This document shows positions 42,561-53,600 of a DNA stretch of 64,000 nt, piece by piece (positions within the stretch are counted from its first letter, which is position 1; every line of letters begins with the position of its first letter). The notes under the pieces were generated by a model, which had not been told where the DNA came from, made no database searches, and worked only from the letters and a program-made list of their open reading frames with translations. Where the stretch lies: positions 1 through 64,000 of the forward strand of contig NZ_SZPR01000026.1 of the NCBI RefSeq assembly GCF_005280195.1. Reading direction: 5' to 3'. Origin of the DNA: Streptomyces galbus (GTDB taxonomy: Bacteria > Actinomycetota > Actinomycetes > Streptomycetales > Streptomycetaceae). The position numbers and the translations under genes are program-made.

Positions 42561-43436
42561 TCAGCCCTTGAGGCCGCCCGCGGTGAGCCCGCTCATGATG
42601 TTGCGCTGGAACACCAGGAACAGCAGCAGCGTCGGGATCGAGGCGATGGTGAGCGCCGCGATGAGGACGTTCACGGGCAGGCCGTTGGACAGTGAGTAGA
42701 TGCCGACGTTGAGGGTCTGCTTGGAGGGGTCGGGCAGGGTCAGCATCGGCCAGAGGAAGTCCTTCCAGATGCCCACGACCGCGAAGATCGACACCACCCC
42801 GAGGACGGGCCGTGAGATGGGCAGCACGACGGACCACAGCACGCGCGTCGGGGACGCGCCGTCCATGGCGGCCGCGTCGAGCAGTTCCTGCGGGATGGAG
42901 TCGAAGAACCGCTTCAGCAGGAAGATGTTGAACGCGTTGGTGACGGACGGCAGCCAGATCGCCCACGGCGAGTTGAGCAGGTTGCGCTGCACGATCGGCA
43001 CGTCGAGCACGGTCAGGTACTGCGGCACGACCAGCACCGTCGCCGGGATCATCAGCGTGGCGAGCATCATCCCGAGGATCGCCTTGCCGAACACGGGCCG
43101 CAGCCGGGACAGCGAGTAGGCGGCGGCGACGTCCAGCACGAGCTGGAAGGCGAGCGCGCCGAAGGCGTAGTACAGGGTGTTGAGCAGCAGCGTGGAGAGG
43201 TCCATGACCTCCCAGGCGTGCGAGTAGTTGCCCGGGGTGAACGACTTCGGCACCCAGGTCGGGGGTGTCTGGACCACCTCTTGGCTGTCCTTGAAGCCGC
43301 TGGAGATCATCCAGTACAGGGGGCCCAGGAAGACCAGCGTGAAGCCGGTGACGACCACCGCGAACACCGTCCAGTAGACGATCTTCCCGCGGGGTCTGGC
43401 GAGCTGGGCCGGTGAGATGAGGGTGCGTGTGGACAT
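42561..43436 (-). CDS. MalG-type sugar ABC transporter permease
   Basis: A 291-residue protein with six hydrophobic segments. The EAA loop reads ELLDAAAMDGASPTRVLWSVVLPISRP, the standard contact site for the ATPase. No ATPase gene is nearby, which is normal for this class in Streptomyces, where a shared MsiK-type ATPase serves many transporters (established knowledge). It is 16 bases after the partner permease. Confidence 0.92.
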   Translation of the reverse strand: MSTRTLISPAQLARPRGKIVYWTVFAVVVTGFTLVFLGPLYWMISSGFKDSQEVVQTPPTWVPKSFTPGNYSHAWEVMDLSTLLLNTLYYAFGALAFQLVLDVAAAYSLSRLRPVFGKAILGMMLATLMIPATVLVVPQYLTVLDVPIVQRNLLNSPWAIWLPSVTNAFNIFLLKRFFDSIPQELLDAAAMDGASPTRVLWSVVLPISRPVLGVVSIFAVVGIWKDFLWPMLTLPDPSKQTLNVGIYSLSNGLPVNVLIAALTIASIPTLLLFLVFQRNIMSGLTAGGLKG

Positions 43437-43452
43437 GGCGGTCTCCCCCGGG

Positions 43453-44412
43453 TCACTCGTCGTCGGCGCGGCTGAGCCTGGCGTACGCCCCCGAGAAACC
43501 GGCGAGCAGGACGAGCAGGAGCAGGCCGAGCGCGGCCGCGGCGCCGTAGTTGTTGAAGTTGAAGGCGTACTGGTAGATGAGGTAGACGACCGTGGTGGTC
43601 GAGCCCTCGGGGCCGGCGCCGCCGGTCAGCAGGAACGGCTCGACGAAGACCTGCATGGTGGCGATGACCTGCATGAGCAGCATCAGGGACAGGATCAGCC
43701 GGGTCTGCGGGATGGTGACGTACCAGATCTTGCGCAGCAGGCCGGCGCCGTCGAGTTCGGCCGCCTCGTACAGCTCGCCCGGGATGTTCTGCAGCGCGGC
43801 CAGGTAGATCAGCGCGGCGCCGCCCATGTTCATCCAGGTCGCGGCGATCACGACGGACAGCATGGAGAGGTCCGCGTCCTGCAGCCACTGCTGCTCGGGC
43901 AGGTGCAGGAACCGCAGCACCTCGTTGAGCAGGCCGTAGCCGGGGTCGTAGAGGTACTTGAAGAGCAGCACCGAGGCGACCGGGGGCAGCATCACCGGCA
44001 GGTAGACGAGCAGCCGCAGGTATGCCTGGCCGTGGCGGAACTCGTTGATGACGAGGGCGGCGACGAACGGCACCGCGAACCCGAGGAGCAGGGCCAGCAC
44101 GGTGAACAGCGCGGTGTTGCGCCACGCCTGCCAGAACGCCGGGTCGTTGACGACCGTGGTGAGGTTGTCCAGGCCGACCCAGCGGGTGTGGCCCGACTCG
44201 GTCTTCTGGAAGGCGAGGCCGAACTCGCGGACCATCGGGTACCAGGAGAACACCGCGAAGCACACCAGGGCGCCGATGAGGAAGGCGTGCGCGGTGAGGT
44301 TGCGGCGCAGGCTCCTGGCGAACCGGCCCCGGGCGGGCGGGGGGCCCGCCGGGCGGGGCAGGGTGCGGCGGGCCGCGTCGGTCGTGCTCGGGGTCAGGCT
44401 GGGGGCCGACAT
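43453..44412 (-). CDS. MalF-type sugar ABC transporter permease
   Basis: A 319-residue membrane protein with a cytosolic Pro/Arg-rich start and six hydrophobic segments beginning AHAFLIGALVCFAVFSWYP. The EAA loop reads ELYEAAELDGAGLLRKIWYVTIPQTR. It pairs with the MalG-type permease downstream and the binding lipoprotein upstream. Confidence 0.92.
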   Translation of the reverse strand: MSAPSLTPSTTDAARRTLPRPAGPPPARGRFARSLRRNLTAHAFLIGALVCFAVFSWYPMVREFGLAFQKTESGHTRWVGLDNLTTVVNDPAFWQAWRNTALFTVLALLLGFAVPFVAALVINEFRHGQAYLRLLVYLPVMLPPVASVLLFKYLYDPGYGLLNEVLRFLHLPEQQWLQDADLSMLSVVIAATWMNMGGAALIYLAALQNIPGELYEAAELDGAGLLRKIWYVTIPQTRLILSLMLLMQVIATMQVFVEPFLLTGGAGPEGSTTTVVYLIYQYAFNFNNYGAAAALGLLLLVLLAGFSGAYARLSRADDE

Positions 44413-44479
44413 CGTCGCTCCTCGGGGCGTGCTGGTCGGGCGGGGCGGACCGCTCGGGGCCCGCCCGCGCCGGGGGCGG

Positions 44480-45892
44480 TCACTGGTTGGCGAGGACCTG
44501 GTCGACCTGTGACTCGGCCGTGGACAGCAGCTTGTCGATGTCGGCGTCCTTGTCGGTGAGGATGCCGGACATGACGTTGTCGAGGACCTTGTAGATCTCC
44601 TGGGCCTTCGGCGGCTCCGCCTTGCCGGCCACCGGGTTGTCCATGAACGTCTTGAAGTTGGCGACCGGCATGGTGGCGTTGGCCGCCCGGGCGGCGTCGT
44701 CCTTCTTCTTCGACTCCCCCAGCCAGAAGTTGGGCTGCGGGACGCCGACGGGCAGCTTGTCCGCCTTGGTGCGGGCCCAGTCGAACTGGCCCTTGCCGAC
44801 GGTGAGGTTCTTGTAGTTGAGCCAGGCGATCGCGGCCTTGATCTTGTCGCCGGAGATGCCCTTCTTGATCATGTAGTTGTTGCCGCCGGCCAGCGTGTTC
44901 TTGCCGCCCGGGATCGGGCCCATGCCGAAGTTCTCGTACGTGGCGCCCAATTGCTGGACCATGTAGGCGATGTCGTCGGGGGCGGCGAGGAACATGCCGA
45001 GCTTGTCGGTGGCGATCTGCTTCTGCAGGTCGCCCCACTTCAGGAGCTGGGTCTTGCCCATGCTGTCGTCCTCCCAGCGCATGGCGTGGAGGTTGTGCGC
45101 GACCTGCTTGCCGATGTCGTTGTTGAAGGCGGCCTTCTTGCCGCTGGAGTCCACGACGTCGCCGCCGAGGCTGTACACCGCCGCCGTGAAGTGCCAGCCG
45201 CCCGTGTTGGCCGCGCTGTAGTCGCCGTAGCCGGCGATGCCCTTGCCGAGCCCGGCTATCTTCTTGGCCGCGCTGCGCACGTCCTCCCAGGTGCGCGGCG
45301 GGTTGTCGGGGTCGAGGCCGGCCTGCCGGAACAGCTTGCGGTTGATGAGCAGGCCCATGGTGTAGTTGCTGGTGGGCAGGCCGTACAGCTTGCCGTCGTG
45401 CTTGAGCGAGCCCAGCACGTTGGGGTCGATGTCCTTGAGCGCGGGCACCGTCTTGTCGGTGACGTAGGCGGTGATGTCCTCGGCGCCGTCGTTGTCGAGC
45501 ACCTGCGGCAGGTCGGTGAAGTACGTGTAGAACACGTCCGGCTGCGACTTGGCCTTGAGCATCGCGGTGAAGCGCGGCGGCTCCAGGCACTGGCCGGGCG
45601 TGGAGCGGCCCTCGATCGTGACGTTCGGGTAGGTCTTGTTGAACGCCGCGACGTCCTCCTTCCATTCCCTCAGCTCGGCCGCCTTCGCCGCCGGCGGCAT
45701 GCAGTCGATGGTGATCGTCACCTTGGTCTTCGGGTCCAGCGGCGCGGCCGGGTCCGAGGACCCGCTGCCGGAGTTGCCGCTGTCGTCGCTGCTGCTGCTC
45801 GTGCCGCAGGCGGCCAGAGCGCTGAGCGCGAGGGCGGAGACGACGACGACCGCGCCGGTGCGGCGGGTACGGCGGAGCCGGGCTGTTCTCAT
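44480..45892 (-). CDS. Oligosaccharide-binding lipoprotein of the ABC importer
   Basis: A 470-residue extracellular solute-binding protein (family 1 type). The signal peptide ends in lipobox LAAC (Cys29), followed by a Ser/Gly-rich linker. The body has FNKTYPNVTIEGR, YFTDLPQVLDNDGAEDIT, KLYGLPTSNYTMGLLINRKLF and ATDKLGMFLAAPDD, as in maltodextrin-type binders. It heads the binding-protein, permease, permease, glucosidase transcript, and an AGCGCAA element lies 89 bases upstream. Confidence 0.92.
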   Translation of the reverse strand: MRTARLRRTRRTGAVVVVSALALSALAACGTSSSSDDSGNSGSGSSDPAAPLDPKTKVTITIDCMPPAAKAAELREWKEDVAAFNKTYPNVTIEGRSTPGQCLEPPRFTAMLKAKSQPDVFYTYFTDLPQVLDNDGAEDITAYVTDKTVPALKDIDPNVLGSLKHDGKLYGLPTSNYTMGLLINRKLFRQAGLDPDNPPRTWEDVRSAAKKIAGLGKGIAGYGDYSAANTGGWHFTAAVYSLGGDVVDSSGKKAAFNNDIGKQVAHNLHAMRWEDDSMGKTQLLKWGDLQKQIATDKLGMFLAAPDDIAYMVQQLGATYENFGMGPIPGGKNTLAGGNNYMIKKGISGDKIKAAIAWLNYKNLTVGKGQFDWARTKADKLPVGVPQPNFWLGESKKKDDAARAANATMPVANFKTFMDNPVAGKAEPPKAQEIYKVLDNVMSGILTDKDADIDKLLSTAESQVDQVLANQ

Positions 45893-45980
45893 GGGTGGTT
45901 CCCCTTCGGCAGGAACGATGAGGTGGCCCCGTCGCCGATGCGTGGTGGGGCGTCGCACACTCAACCACCGCCAGCAAAGG

Positions 45981-45987
45981 AGCGCAA
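45981..45987 (-). promoter_or_regulatory. TTGCGCT element upstream of the binding-protein gene
   Basis: Plus strand agcgcaa; on the coding strand it reads attgcgctcctttgctgg. The same heptamer is found in front of the LacI-family gene and the distal GH87 gene, so it is a candidate half-site for the local regulator. Confidence 0.5.
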
Positions 45988-46144
45988 TATCTCGCGCAGA
46001 TTTCGTAATTCCTCGACAGAACAGGGAAGAGAGGCTCCGCAGGGGCGCCTGCGCACCGGCACACGCGGACGGGCCGGCGCAAGCCCCCACGGAGCTCGCA
46101 CCGGCCCTCCGGCGTACGCGGCGGCGCCTGCGCGGCGCCCGCCG

Positions 46145-49100
46145 TCACGGATTGATGTTGATCTTGAAGGTGGAGGTGGTGTTGCGGACGTCGACGGCGT
46201 TGTTGCTCATCTCCAGCCCGTTGAACGTCACTTCGCCGACCGCGGGGCCCTGCCCCGGCTCGGGCATCTCGTTGGCCCACAGGCCGAAGCCGGACTTGGC
46301 GTCGAAGACGTCGCCGCTCTTGTGGGCACCTGTGACGGAGATGTCCGTGAAGACGGTGTCCTTGATCGGGTTGACCGGTTGGCCGTTGAGGTACTGCGTC
46401 TGGAACATGATCCCGCTGTAGGTGGGATCGACGATGTCGACGTGGTTCACCCGGATCCCCTGGAACACCTTCGAGGCCGAGAACAGCCAGATGCCCGGGA
46501 AGGTCTGCTGGCCCCAGAAGTGGCCGCCGGCCCGCACCACGGAGATGTTCTCGAAGGTCGTCGGGTCGGTCCCGAAGCCGTTCATCGGATAGCCGAAGTC
46601 CAGCGAGGAGATGGTGATCCCGGAGTAGACCAGCGTGTCCGCGATGTGGATGTTGCGGAAGGTGTTGTGGTACCCGCCGTACACGGCCACGCCCGCGGCA
46701 CGCCAGGTCAGCGTGGTGGTCAGGTTCTCGAAGACGTTGTTCTTCTCGTCCGCGCCGCCCGCGTCGATCGCCGAGAACAGCGCGAAGCTGTCGTCGCCGG
46801 TGGCGCGCGCGTCGTTGTTGGTGACGAGGTTGTCGGTGGAACCGTTGGTCATGTTGACGCCGTCGGCGAACAGGTCCCGGATCCGGGAGTTCTTGATGGT
46901 CATCCGGTCGGTGTTGGCGCCCCAGTACAGGCACACCGTGTGCTCGTTCCAGACGTCGTCGATGACGATGTCCGACACGTTGGAGAAGTCGAACACCTTC
47001 CCCGGTCCGTCGATGCGCGAGGTGTAGTTGCCGAAGTAGGCGAAGCCCTTGAACACCGACCCCTTGGCCGACGCCTCCGCGCGGAAGCCGATGTCCGTGT
47101 TCTCCTGCGACGCCGGGGCGTGGAAGGTGGTGAACCAGGGGCCGGCGCCGACCACCTGCACCGCCTTGCCGTACACCTGGAACTTGCTCGACGTCTCGTA
47201 GTCGCCGGGCGGCAGGTAGACGCCGACGAGCTTGCCCGTGGTGTCCATGCGCACCTTGTCCAGCGCGTCCTGCACCGCCTGGTGCGTGAAGCCGGTGGGC
47301 ACCGTGTACGTGGCCGGGTCGGGGTTGGCGGCCGGGGTGGCCTGCTCCAGGTTGATGAAGTCGATGGCGTAGGTCGACGTGTTGGCGGCGTCCTTCTGCA
47401 GCCGGATCCGGCTGCCCTTGGGCACGGTCTCGCCGAGCAGGATGTGTGCCTCGTCGTAGATGTGCCGCGGGGCACCGGCGCTCGGCGAGTTGCCCGGTGA
47501 GGCCTCCGCCCCGTACAGCCAGGCGTACTTGGAGGTCAGCGGGAGGGCCTTCTTGAACACCCCGTCGACGTAGACGTCGATCGTCGAGTCGATGCCCCCG
47601 CCGCCCGGCGCGTCCGGGAGGGAGAAGCGGGTCACCAGGGTGTTGGTCGCGGCGCGGGTGGTGAACTCCACGTACTCGCCGGTCGCGTCGAGGCTGACCG
47701 CCTTGCGGCCGGAGGCCTCGCCGGCGATGTCGCCGATGGTCCGGTTGGGGCCCACGACGGTGGCCCCGCCGCCGACCGTGCCGTCCTCCGCCTCGTACAT
47801 GTCGTACGGCATGTGGGCGCCGCGGCCGACGAACAGCGGCTGAGCGGCGGTGTTGTTCTGCCGCTTGACCGGCAGCTCGTTGGGGTCGTCGGCGATCACC
47901 GTCCGCACCGTGTACGAGCCGTTGGCCGCGGTCCACGGGCCGAGTTCCACGTCCGTGGAGGCGCCCGCGGCCAGCGTGCCGCTGTACGCACCGCTCAGGG
48001 TCTTGGCCGTGCCGCCCTGGGCGTCGGTGAGGGTGAGCGTGACGCCGTGACTGCCCGCGGCGCTGGCCTTGTTGCCCTGGTTCTTCAGCGAGACCCGGAA
48101 GGTGACGGTGTCCCCGGCCGCCGGGCTGGACGGCGTGGTGGTGACGGAGGACGCCACCAGGTCGGCGCTCTCGACCGGCTTGACCACCAGCGCGGTGGGG
48201 CTGGTGTAGGTGTTGTTGGTCTCGTTCTGCTCGATCACCGCGTCGGACTCGTCGGCGACGGCGCTGAGTGGGTAGGTGCCGGCCTCGCGCTGCCCGAGGG
48301 ACGCGGTGACGGTGGTCTGCGCGCCCGCCGCCAGCGGGCCGACCTGTGCGGAGGCGACCTTGGTGCCGCCCAGCCGCACGGCGAGGGAGCTCGCCGGGGC
48401 GTCGGCCGGGCCGGAGTTGCGCACGGTGGCCGAGACGGTCAGGGCGTCCGACTCCACGGGCGCCGCGGGCGACACGCTCAGCCCGGTGACCTCCAGGTCG
48501 GGGTTGGGCGCCGGGACGCCGATCACCTGGAACTCGGCGAGCTGTCCGGCGGACGAACCGGAGTTGGCCGTGAACTTGAGCTGGACGTCGGCCACGCGGG
48601 CCGCCACGGGCACCGTGACGGTGTTGCCGTCGGCCGGGTCGAAGGTGTAGCTCTTCGCGGCGACCAGGGAGGTGAAGCCGTCCGCCTTCTGCTCCCGGCC
48701 GAGGACCTCGATGGTCTGGGTGCGCCGGGACCAGGCGGCGTCCGGGTTGAGCCTGAGCACCAGGTGGTCGAGGTCGGCGTTGGCGCCGAGCTTGACGGTG
48801 AGGGTGTTCGGGTAACTGCCGCCCGCGCCCTCCCAGTAGGTGCCGACGTTGTTGTCGTTGGCGTTCTCCGCGACGTAGGTGTACACCACGGAGGAGGCAC
48901 TGATCGGCTTGCCGACGGCCAGGTCGGAGCCGCCACCGCCGGTGCCGTTGCGGGTGACGCCGTTGCTCGGCGCCGACTGGTTGCCGGTCGCGTCCCTCGC
49001 CCGCACCGTGTAGGTGACGGTGCTCGTCGTGGGCTGGGTGTCGGTGTAGGTGGTGACGTCGCCCGCGACCGTGGCCCGCAGGGCGTTGTTGGCGTAGATC

Positions 49101-50431
49101 TCGTACTTCGCCACGCCGACGTTGTCCGTGGAGGCGGTCCAGGTCAGCTTGATCTTCCCGGCGCCGGGCTCGGTGTACGCCAGGTTGCCGGGCGCGGTCG
49201 GCGCCTGGGTGTCGCCGGTGTCGCCCCTGCGGGTGACGGTGGTGCTGTCGGCGGACTGGTTGCCCGCCGCGTCCCTCGCCCGCACGTAGTAGGAGACGGT
49301 CTCGGCGGCGGGGCGGGTGTCGGTGTAGGCGGTGACGTCCCCGCCGACGCTGGTCAGCAGGGAGCCGTTCGCGTAGATGTCGTAGCCGGTCACCCCGATG
49401 TTGTCGGTGGCGGCGTTCCAGGTCAGCCGGATCTGGCCGGTGGCCGGCTCGGTCAGCGCGAGGTTCGCCGGGGCGCTGGGCGCCTGGGTGTCGCCGCCCT
49501 GCGGCCCGTAGATCTCCAGCTCGGAGATCTGGGCCGCGGGCTGGACCGTGTTGGCCGTGACCAGCACCCGCACGTAGCGGGTCGTGGTGGCGTCGAAGGA
49601 GATCGTGGCCGCGTTGCCGCTCGTCGGGTCGAAGCCGTACGCCTTTACCGCCGTGAGGTCGGTGAAGTCGCTGCCGTTGGTGCTGCCCTGGATCTTCAGC
49701 GTCTGGCTGCGGCTCTCCCAGGCGGCGGGCAGCCTCAGCACGATGCGGTCCACGCGCACGGAGGAGCCGAGGTCGGCCTGCAGCCACTGCGGCAGGGCGT
49801 TGTTGGAACTCTCCCAGTAGGTAGCCCGGTTGCCGTCGTTGGCGTTGCCCGCGGCGTAGACCTGTGTGGTGCTGCTCGCGGTCAGGGTGCGGCCGGCGGC
49901 GAGGTTGGCGGACGAGCCGGTGGCGGCGTGCACCTCCAGCTCGGAGAGCTGCGCCGCCCGCCAGCCGGTGTTGGCGGTGACGGCGATCCGCACGAACCGG
50001 GTCTGGGCGGCCGGGAAGGCGACCGTCACGGTGTTGGCTGAGGCGGGGCTGAAGGTGTACGTGGCGCTGGTCTTCAGGGTGCTGAAGCTGGTCCCGTCGG
50101 CGCTGCCCTGCACGGCGAGGGTCTGGTCGCGGCTCTCCCAGCCCGCGGGCAGCTTCAGGACGACCTCGTCGACGCGCTGGGTGGCGCCGAGGTCGGTCTG
50201 CACCCACTGCGGGAGCCCGGAGCCCGCGCTCTCCCAGTACGTGCCCTGGTTGCCGTCGGTGATGTTGGGGGCCGCGTAGCCGCTCTGGGCGCTGCTCGCC
50301 GACGCGGTGTCGCCGAGCGCGATGTTGGGGCCCCCGGCGGCGCGGGCGGCGAGCACTGGGCCGCCCAGGGCCAGGAGGCTGGTCACGATCACGGTGCTCA
50401 GGGCCCGTGATCTCCTTCGGTGGAATGTCAT
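46145..50431 (-). CDS. Secreted multidomain GH87-like alpha-1,3-glucanase (1)
   Basis: A 1428-residue exported enzyme. A signal peptide ends near residue 31. Then: two discoidin-type (F5/8C, CBM32-like) domains (35-165, 175-310), two fibronectin III domains (314-405, 409-500), a third discoidin-like domain (505-635), two CARDB-type domains (640-745, 754-860), a CBM6/35-like domain from YEAEDG (about 879) to 1020, and a right-handed beta-helix (1040-1428). In the helix, DGVNMTNG (about 1190) and GDDSFALF (about 1212) resemble the Asp sites of GH87 mycodextranases. The many carbohydrate-binding domains point to an insoluble glucan such as fungal cell-wall alpha-1,3-glucan. A polysaccharide lyase or other beta-helix hydrolase remains possible. 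Confidence 0.82.
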   Translation of the reverse strand: MTFHRRRSRALSTVIVTSLLALGGPVLAARAAGGPNIALGDTASASSAQSGYAAPNITDGNQGTYWESAGSGLPQWVQTDLGATQRVDEVVLKLPAGWESRDQTLAVQGSADGTSFSTLKTSATYTFSPASANTVTVAFPAAQTRFVRIAVTANTGWRAAQLSELEVHAATGSSANLAAGRTLTASSTTQVYAAGNANDGNRATYWESSNNALPQWLQADLGSSVRVDRIVLRLPAAWESRSQTLKIQGSTNGSDFTDLTAVKAYGFDPTSGNAATISFDATTTRYVRVLVTANTVQPAAQISELEIYGPQGGDTQAPSAPANLALTEPATGQIRLTWNAATDNIGVTGYDIYANGSLLTSVGGDVTAYTDTRPAAETVSYYVRARDAAGNQSADSTTVTRRGDTGDTQAPTAPGNLAYTEPGAGKIKLTWTASTDNVGVAKYEIYANNALRATVAGDVTTYTDTQPTTSTVTYTVRARDATGNQSAPSNGVTRNGTGGGGSDLAVGKPISASSVVYTYVAENANDNNVGTYWEGAGGSYPNTLTVKLGANADLDHLVLRLNPDAAWSRRTQTIEVLGREQKADGFTSLVAAKSYTFDPADGNTVTVPVAARVADVQLKFTANSGSSAGQLAEFQVIGVPAPNPDLEVTGLSVSPAAPVESDALTVSATVRNSGPADAPASSLAVRLGGTKVASAQVGPLAAGAQTTVTASLGQREAGTYPLSAVADESDAVIEQNETNNTYTSPTALVVKPVESADLVASSVTTTPSSPAAGDTVTFRVSLKNQGNKASAAGSHGVTLTLTDAQGGTAKTLSGAYSGTLAAGASTDVELGPWTAANGSYTVRTVIADDPNELPVKRQNNTAAQPLFVGRGAHMPYDMYEAEDGTVGGGATVVGPNRTIGDIAGEASGRKAVSLDATGEYVEFTTRAATNTLVTRFSLPDAPGGGGIDSTIDVYVDGVFKKALPLTSKYAWLYGAEASPGNSPSAGAPRHIYDEAHILLGETVPKGSRIRLQKDAANTSTYAIDFINLEQATPAANPDPATYTVPTGFTHQAVQDALDKVRMDTTGKLVGVYLPPGDYETSSKFQVYGKAVQVVGAGPWFTTFHAPASQENTDIGFRAEASAKGSVFKGFAYFGNYTSRIDGPGKVFDFSNVSDIVIDDVWNEHTVCLYWGANTDRMTIKNSRIRDLFADGVNMTNGSTDNLVTNNDARATGDDSFALFSAIDAGGADEKNNVFENLTTTLTWRAAGVAVYGGYHNTFRNIHIADTLVYSGITISSLDFGYPMNGFGTDPTTFENISVVRAGGHFWGQQTFPGIWLFSASKVFQGIRVNHVDIVDPTYSGIMFQTQYLNGQPVNPIKDTVFTDISVTGAHKSGDVFDAKSGFGLWANEMPEPGQGPAVGEVTFNGLEMSNNAVDVRNTTSTFKININP

Positions 50432-50652
50432 CGGTCCTCGATCTCTCTCCGCCGCTGCTGTCGACGGGGAGGCGCAGTTAGTTTTTTGCGCTGGCGGCTC
50501 AGAGAGTTGCAGAGGATCGTCCGATCGTCTACGGATCGGACAGCCTGTCTTGAGCGGCGCCCGCCGCCTGCGCGAGGAGCGGCAGGAGGGCGGACGGGCA
50601 TGCCGGTGCGGCGGCCCGCCGGGGGCGGACCGCCGTACCGGTGCCGCGGTCC
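50432..50652 (-). other. Intergenic region between the two GH87-like genes
   Basis: It holds the promoter side of the downstream gene: AT-rich ttagttttttgcgct around 50478-50492, with a TTGCGCT element at 50486. There are two stem-loops: gtccgatc/gatcggac at 50519-50541, and an imperfect GC-rich stem at about 50609-50633 that probably terminates the upstream GH87 transcript. Confidence 0.5.
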
Positions 50653-53600
50653 TCAGCCGCCGCGGTTGATGACGAACTGCGAGCCGGGCTCGACGACCAC
50701 GTCCCCCTGGGCGGAGTTCGTGATGGTGACGCCGGTCAGCGTCGCGCTGCCGCGCGCCCCGCCCATGGCGAGGATCCCGGAACCGTTCAGGGACCTGTCG
50801 ATGGTGACGCCCCGGATCTGCACGCCCGGGGTCGCGCCGCCGCCCGTCTTGAACTGGATGCCGTCGTAGGTGGAGTCGTGGATATCGGTGTCGCGGATCG
50901 TGACGCCCGGGATGTCCTGCCCCTGGGCGAACAGGGTGATGGCGCCGAACTCCTGCGCCTCGCCCCAGAAGGCGCCGCCCGTGCGGTACAGGCCGTTGTT
51001 CGCGATGAGCGTCTGGCCGGAGAAGGGCAGCGGGTCGTGGTCGGTGGCCAGCATGATGCCCGGGTAGTTCATGGTGTCGGAGACCAGGTTGTTCTCGACC
51101 GTGTTGCCGTGGCCGCCGTAGACGGCGATGCCGTTGGCCCGCCAGGGCAACTGGACGGTGTTGTTGCGGAAGTGGTTGTCGTGGCCGACGTCGACGGACG
51201 TGTCCTTCACGTACTTGTTGGCCCACACGGCGAGCGCGTCGTCGCCGGTGTTGCGGAACGAGGAGTTGTAGACGGTCGAGTTGCGGGTGCCGTTGGTGAA
51301 GTTGACACCGTCCGCGTACGTGTCGCGGATGCGGACACCGCTGAACTCCAGGCCGTCGCCGGGGCCCCACAGCTCGGGGATGTCGGAGTAGTCACGGCCG
51401 ACCCAGGCGCCGACGTTGGCGTGCTCGATCCACACGTCGGTGATCCTGGTGTTCTTGCCGAAGCGGCCGTTGAGCGCGACCCCGCCCTCGGCTCCGCCGT
51501 CGCCGCCGCGGATGGTGCCGGACCCGAAGATCGCGATGTCGGAGATCCGGGTGTTGTCGTCGATGTCGAAGCCGAAGTTGCCCTCGTGCGGGTGGTTGAT
51601 GCCGCCCGCGTCCTGGGGCGGGATCAGCGAGTAGAGCTGGGAGTGCCACATGCCGGCGCCGCGGACGGTGACGTCCCGGATGCCCACCTGGTTGTACTGG
51701 CCCCGGTCGAGCGGGTCGTCGGTGAGGATCTTCTTCTCCTGGCGCCACTGCCCGGCAGGGATCCAGACGCAGGGGATCTGCCCGTTCTGGTCCGCGGTGA
51801 CGGCGCGTTGGAGGGCGTCGGAGTCGTCGACGCCGTCGTTGGGCACCGCGCCGTAGTCCGTGATGGAGGCGCACTCGGCGGGCTTGGCGGCCGGGGGCGC
51901 CACCTGTTCCAGGTCGACGAGGTCGATGACGTAGTACGCGGCGCCGTCACCGGCGTCCCGCTGGAGGCGGAACCGGGTGCCGGCCGGGTAGGTGTCGCTG
52001 AGCAGGGCGTGGGACTCGTCGAAGAGCCGCCGGGCGTCGCCGCCGGGCCGGTTGGTCAGGCCCTCCGGATCGTCGGTGGTGCCGTACAGCCAGCTGTGCT
52101 TGGACGACAGGGTCAGCTTGCGCACGAACGTCCCGTCCGCGTAGAGACTGAGGGTCGCCTCCTGTCCGCCGCCGCCCGGTGCGTCCGGGATCGAGTTGCG
52201 CACGACGACGGAGTTGGACGGGGTGGTGGACGTGAACTCGACGTACTGGCCGGTCGAGGTGAGCCGGACCGACCTGCGCCCGGAGGACTCGGTGGCGAAG
52301 TTCGTGTGCCCGAAGGTGCGCTTGGCGTCGGTGGTCAGCAGGGTGCCGTCGTAGCGGCCGTCCTCCGCCTCGTACTCCGTGTACGGCACGGCGGCGCCAC
52401 GTCCGACGACGAGGGAGCGGGCGAAGGTGTTGTTGTCCTCGTTCGTCTCCTTGACCACGTCGGTGGCGTCGGCCGTGGCGGCGAGCGTCGCCCCGCCGTC
52501 GGTGGCCGTCCAGGTGCCGGGAACGGCCACGGTGACGGACCCGCCCGCCGCGACGGCGCCGGTGGTGCCGTCGAGCGTGGTGCCGCCGGCGGTGAGGCGG
52601 GTGACGGTGCCCGCCGGTGCGGTGGTGGTGCCGCGGTTGTGGACGGTGACGGTGAAGGACACCTTGGCACCCGCGGCCGGGGCGGTGGGGTCGGTGGCGA
52701 TGCCCGTGACGGTCAGGTCGGGGCCCGGGCTCCGGTCGACGACCAGCTTCGTCGCCGCGGTCCGGCTGTTGTTGGTGTCGTCCTGCTCGGGGACGGTACC
52801 GCGGGGGTCCACCACCGCGGAGACGCCGTAGGAGCCGGCCGGCCGCTTGCCCACGGCCACCGCGACGGTCGTCGAGGCCCCGGCCGCGAGCGGGCCGACG
52901 GCGGCGGAACCGGCGACGGCGCCTTCGAGGCTGACGTCGACGGTGGTGGCGGGCGCGGGTGCGGAGCCGGCGTTGCGCACGGTGGCGTTCACCGTGACCG
53001 GGTCGGCCTCGGTGGGCGCGGCCGGCTTCCAGTCCAGGCCGGTGAGCGTGAGGTCCGGGTTGGGCGCCGCCGTGCCGACCACCTGCAACTCGGCGACCTG
53101 GCCGCCGGGGGCGCCGGTGTTGGAGAAGAAGGTGAGGCGGACGTCGGCGTAGCGGCCGGTGACGGCTACGGTGACGGAGTTCTGCCCGGCGGACGGGCTG
53201 AAGGCGTAGTCCGCGCGGGCCTTGAGCTGGACGAAGTCGGTCGCCGACTGTTCGCGTCCGAGCACCTGGAAGGACTGGGTGCGCGGTCCCCAGGCCGGGT
53301 CGGGGTCGAGCTTGACCACGACGGCCTGGAGGTCGGCGTTCGCGCCGAGCTTCACCGTCAGGCTGGACGGGAATCCCGACGACTCCCAGTAGGTGCCGGC
53401 GGTGTCGTCGACGGCGTTGGCCGCGACGTAGGTCTGGGTGGTCGAGGTCGCCTCGACCGGCTTGCCGCGCGCCAGGTTCGAGCCGGTGGCCGGCGGCGGA
53501 TCGGTCGGGTCCTGCCCTTGCCCGTACACTTCCAGCTCGGCCAACTGGGCCGCGTTCCAGCCGCTGTTGGCGCTCACCTGCACGCGGACGTAGCGGGCGG

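Noticed and set aside
47813..50041. Long plus-strand open frames opposite the two GH87-like genes
   Set aside because: They are composition shadows. The minus strand has signal peptides and recognisable discoidin, CARDB, CBM and beta-helix sequence with continuous reading frames.
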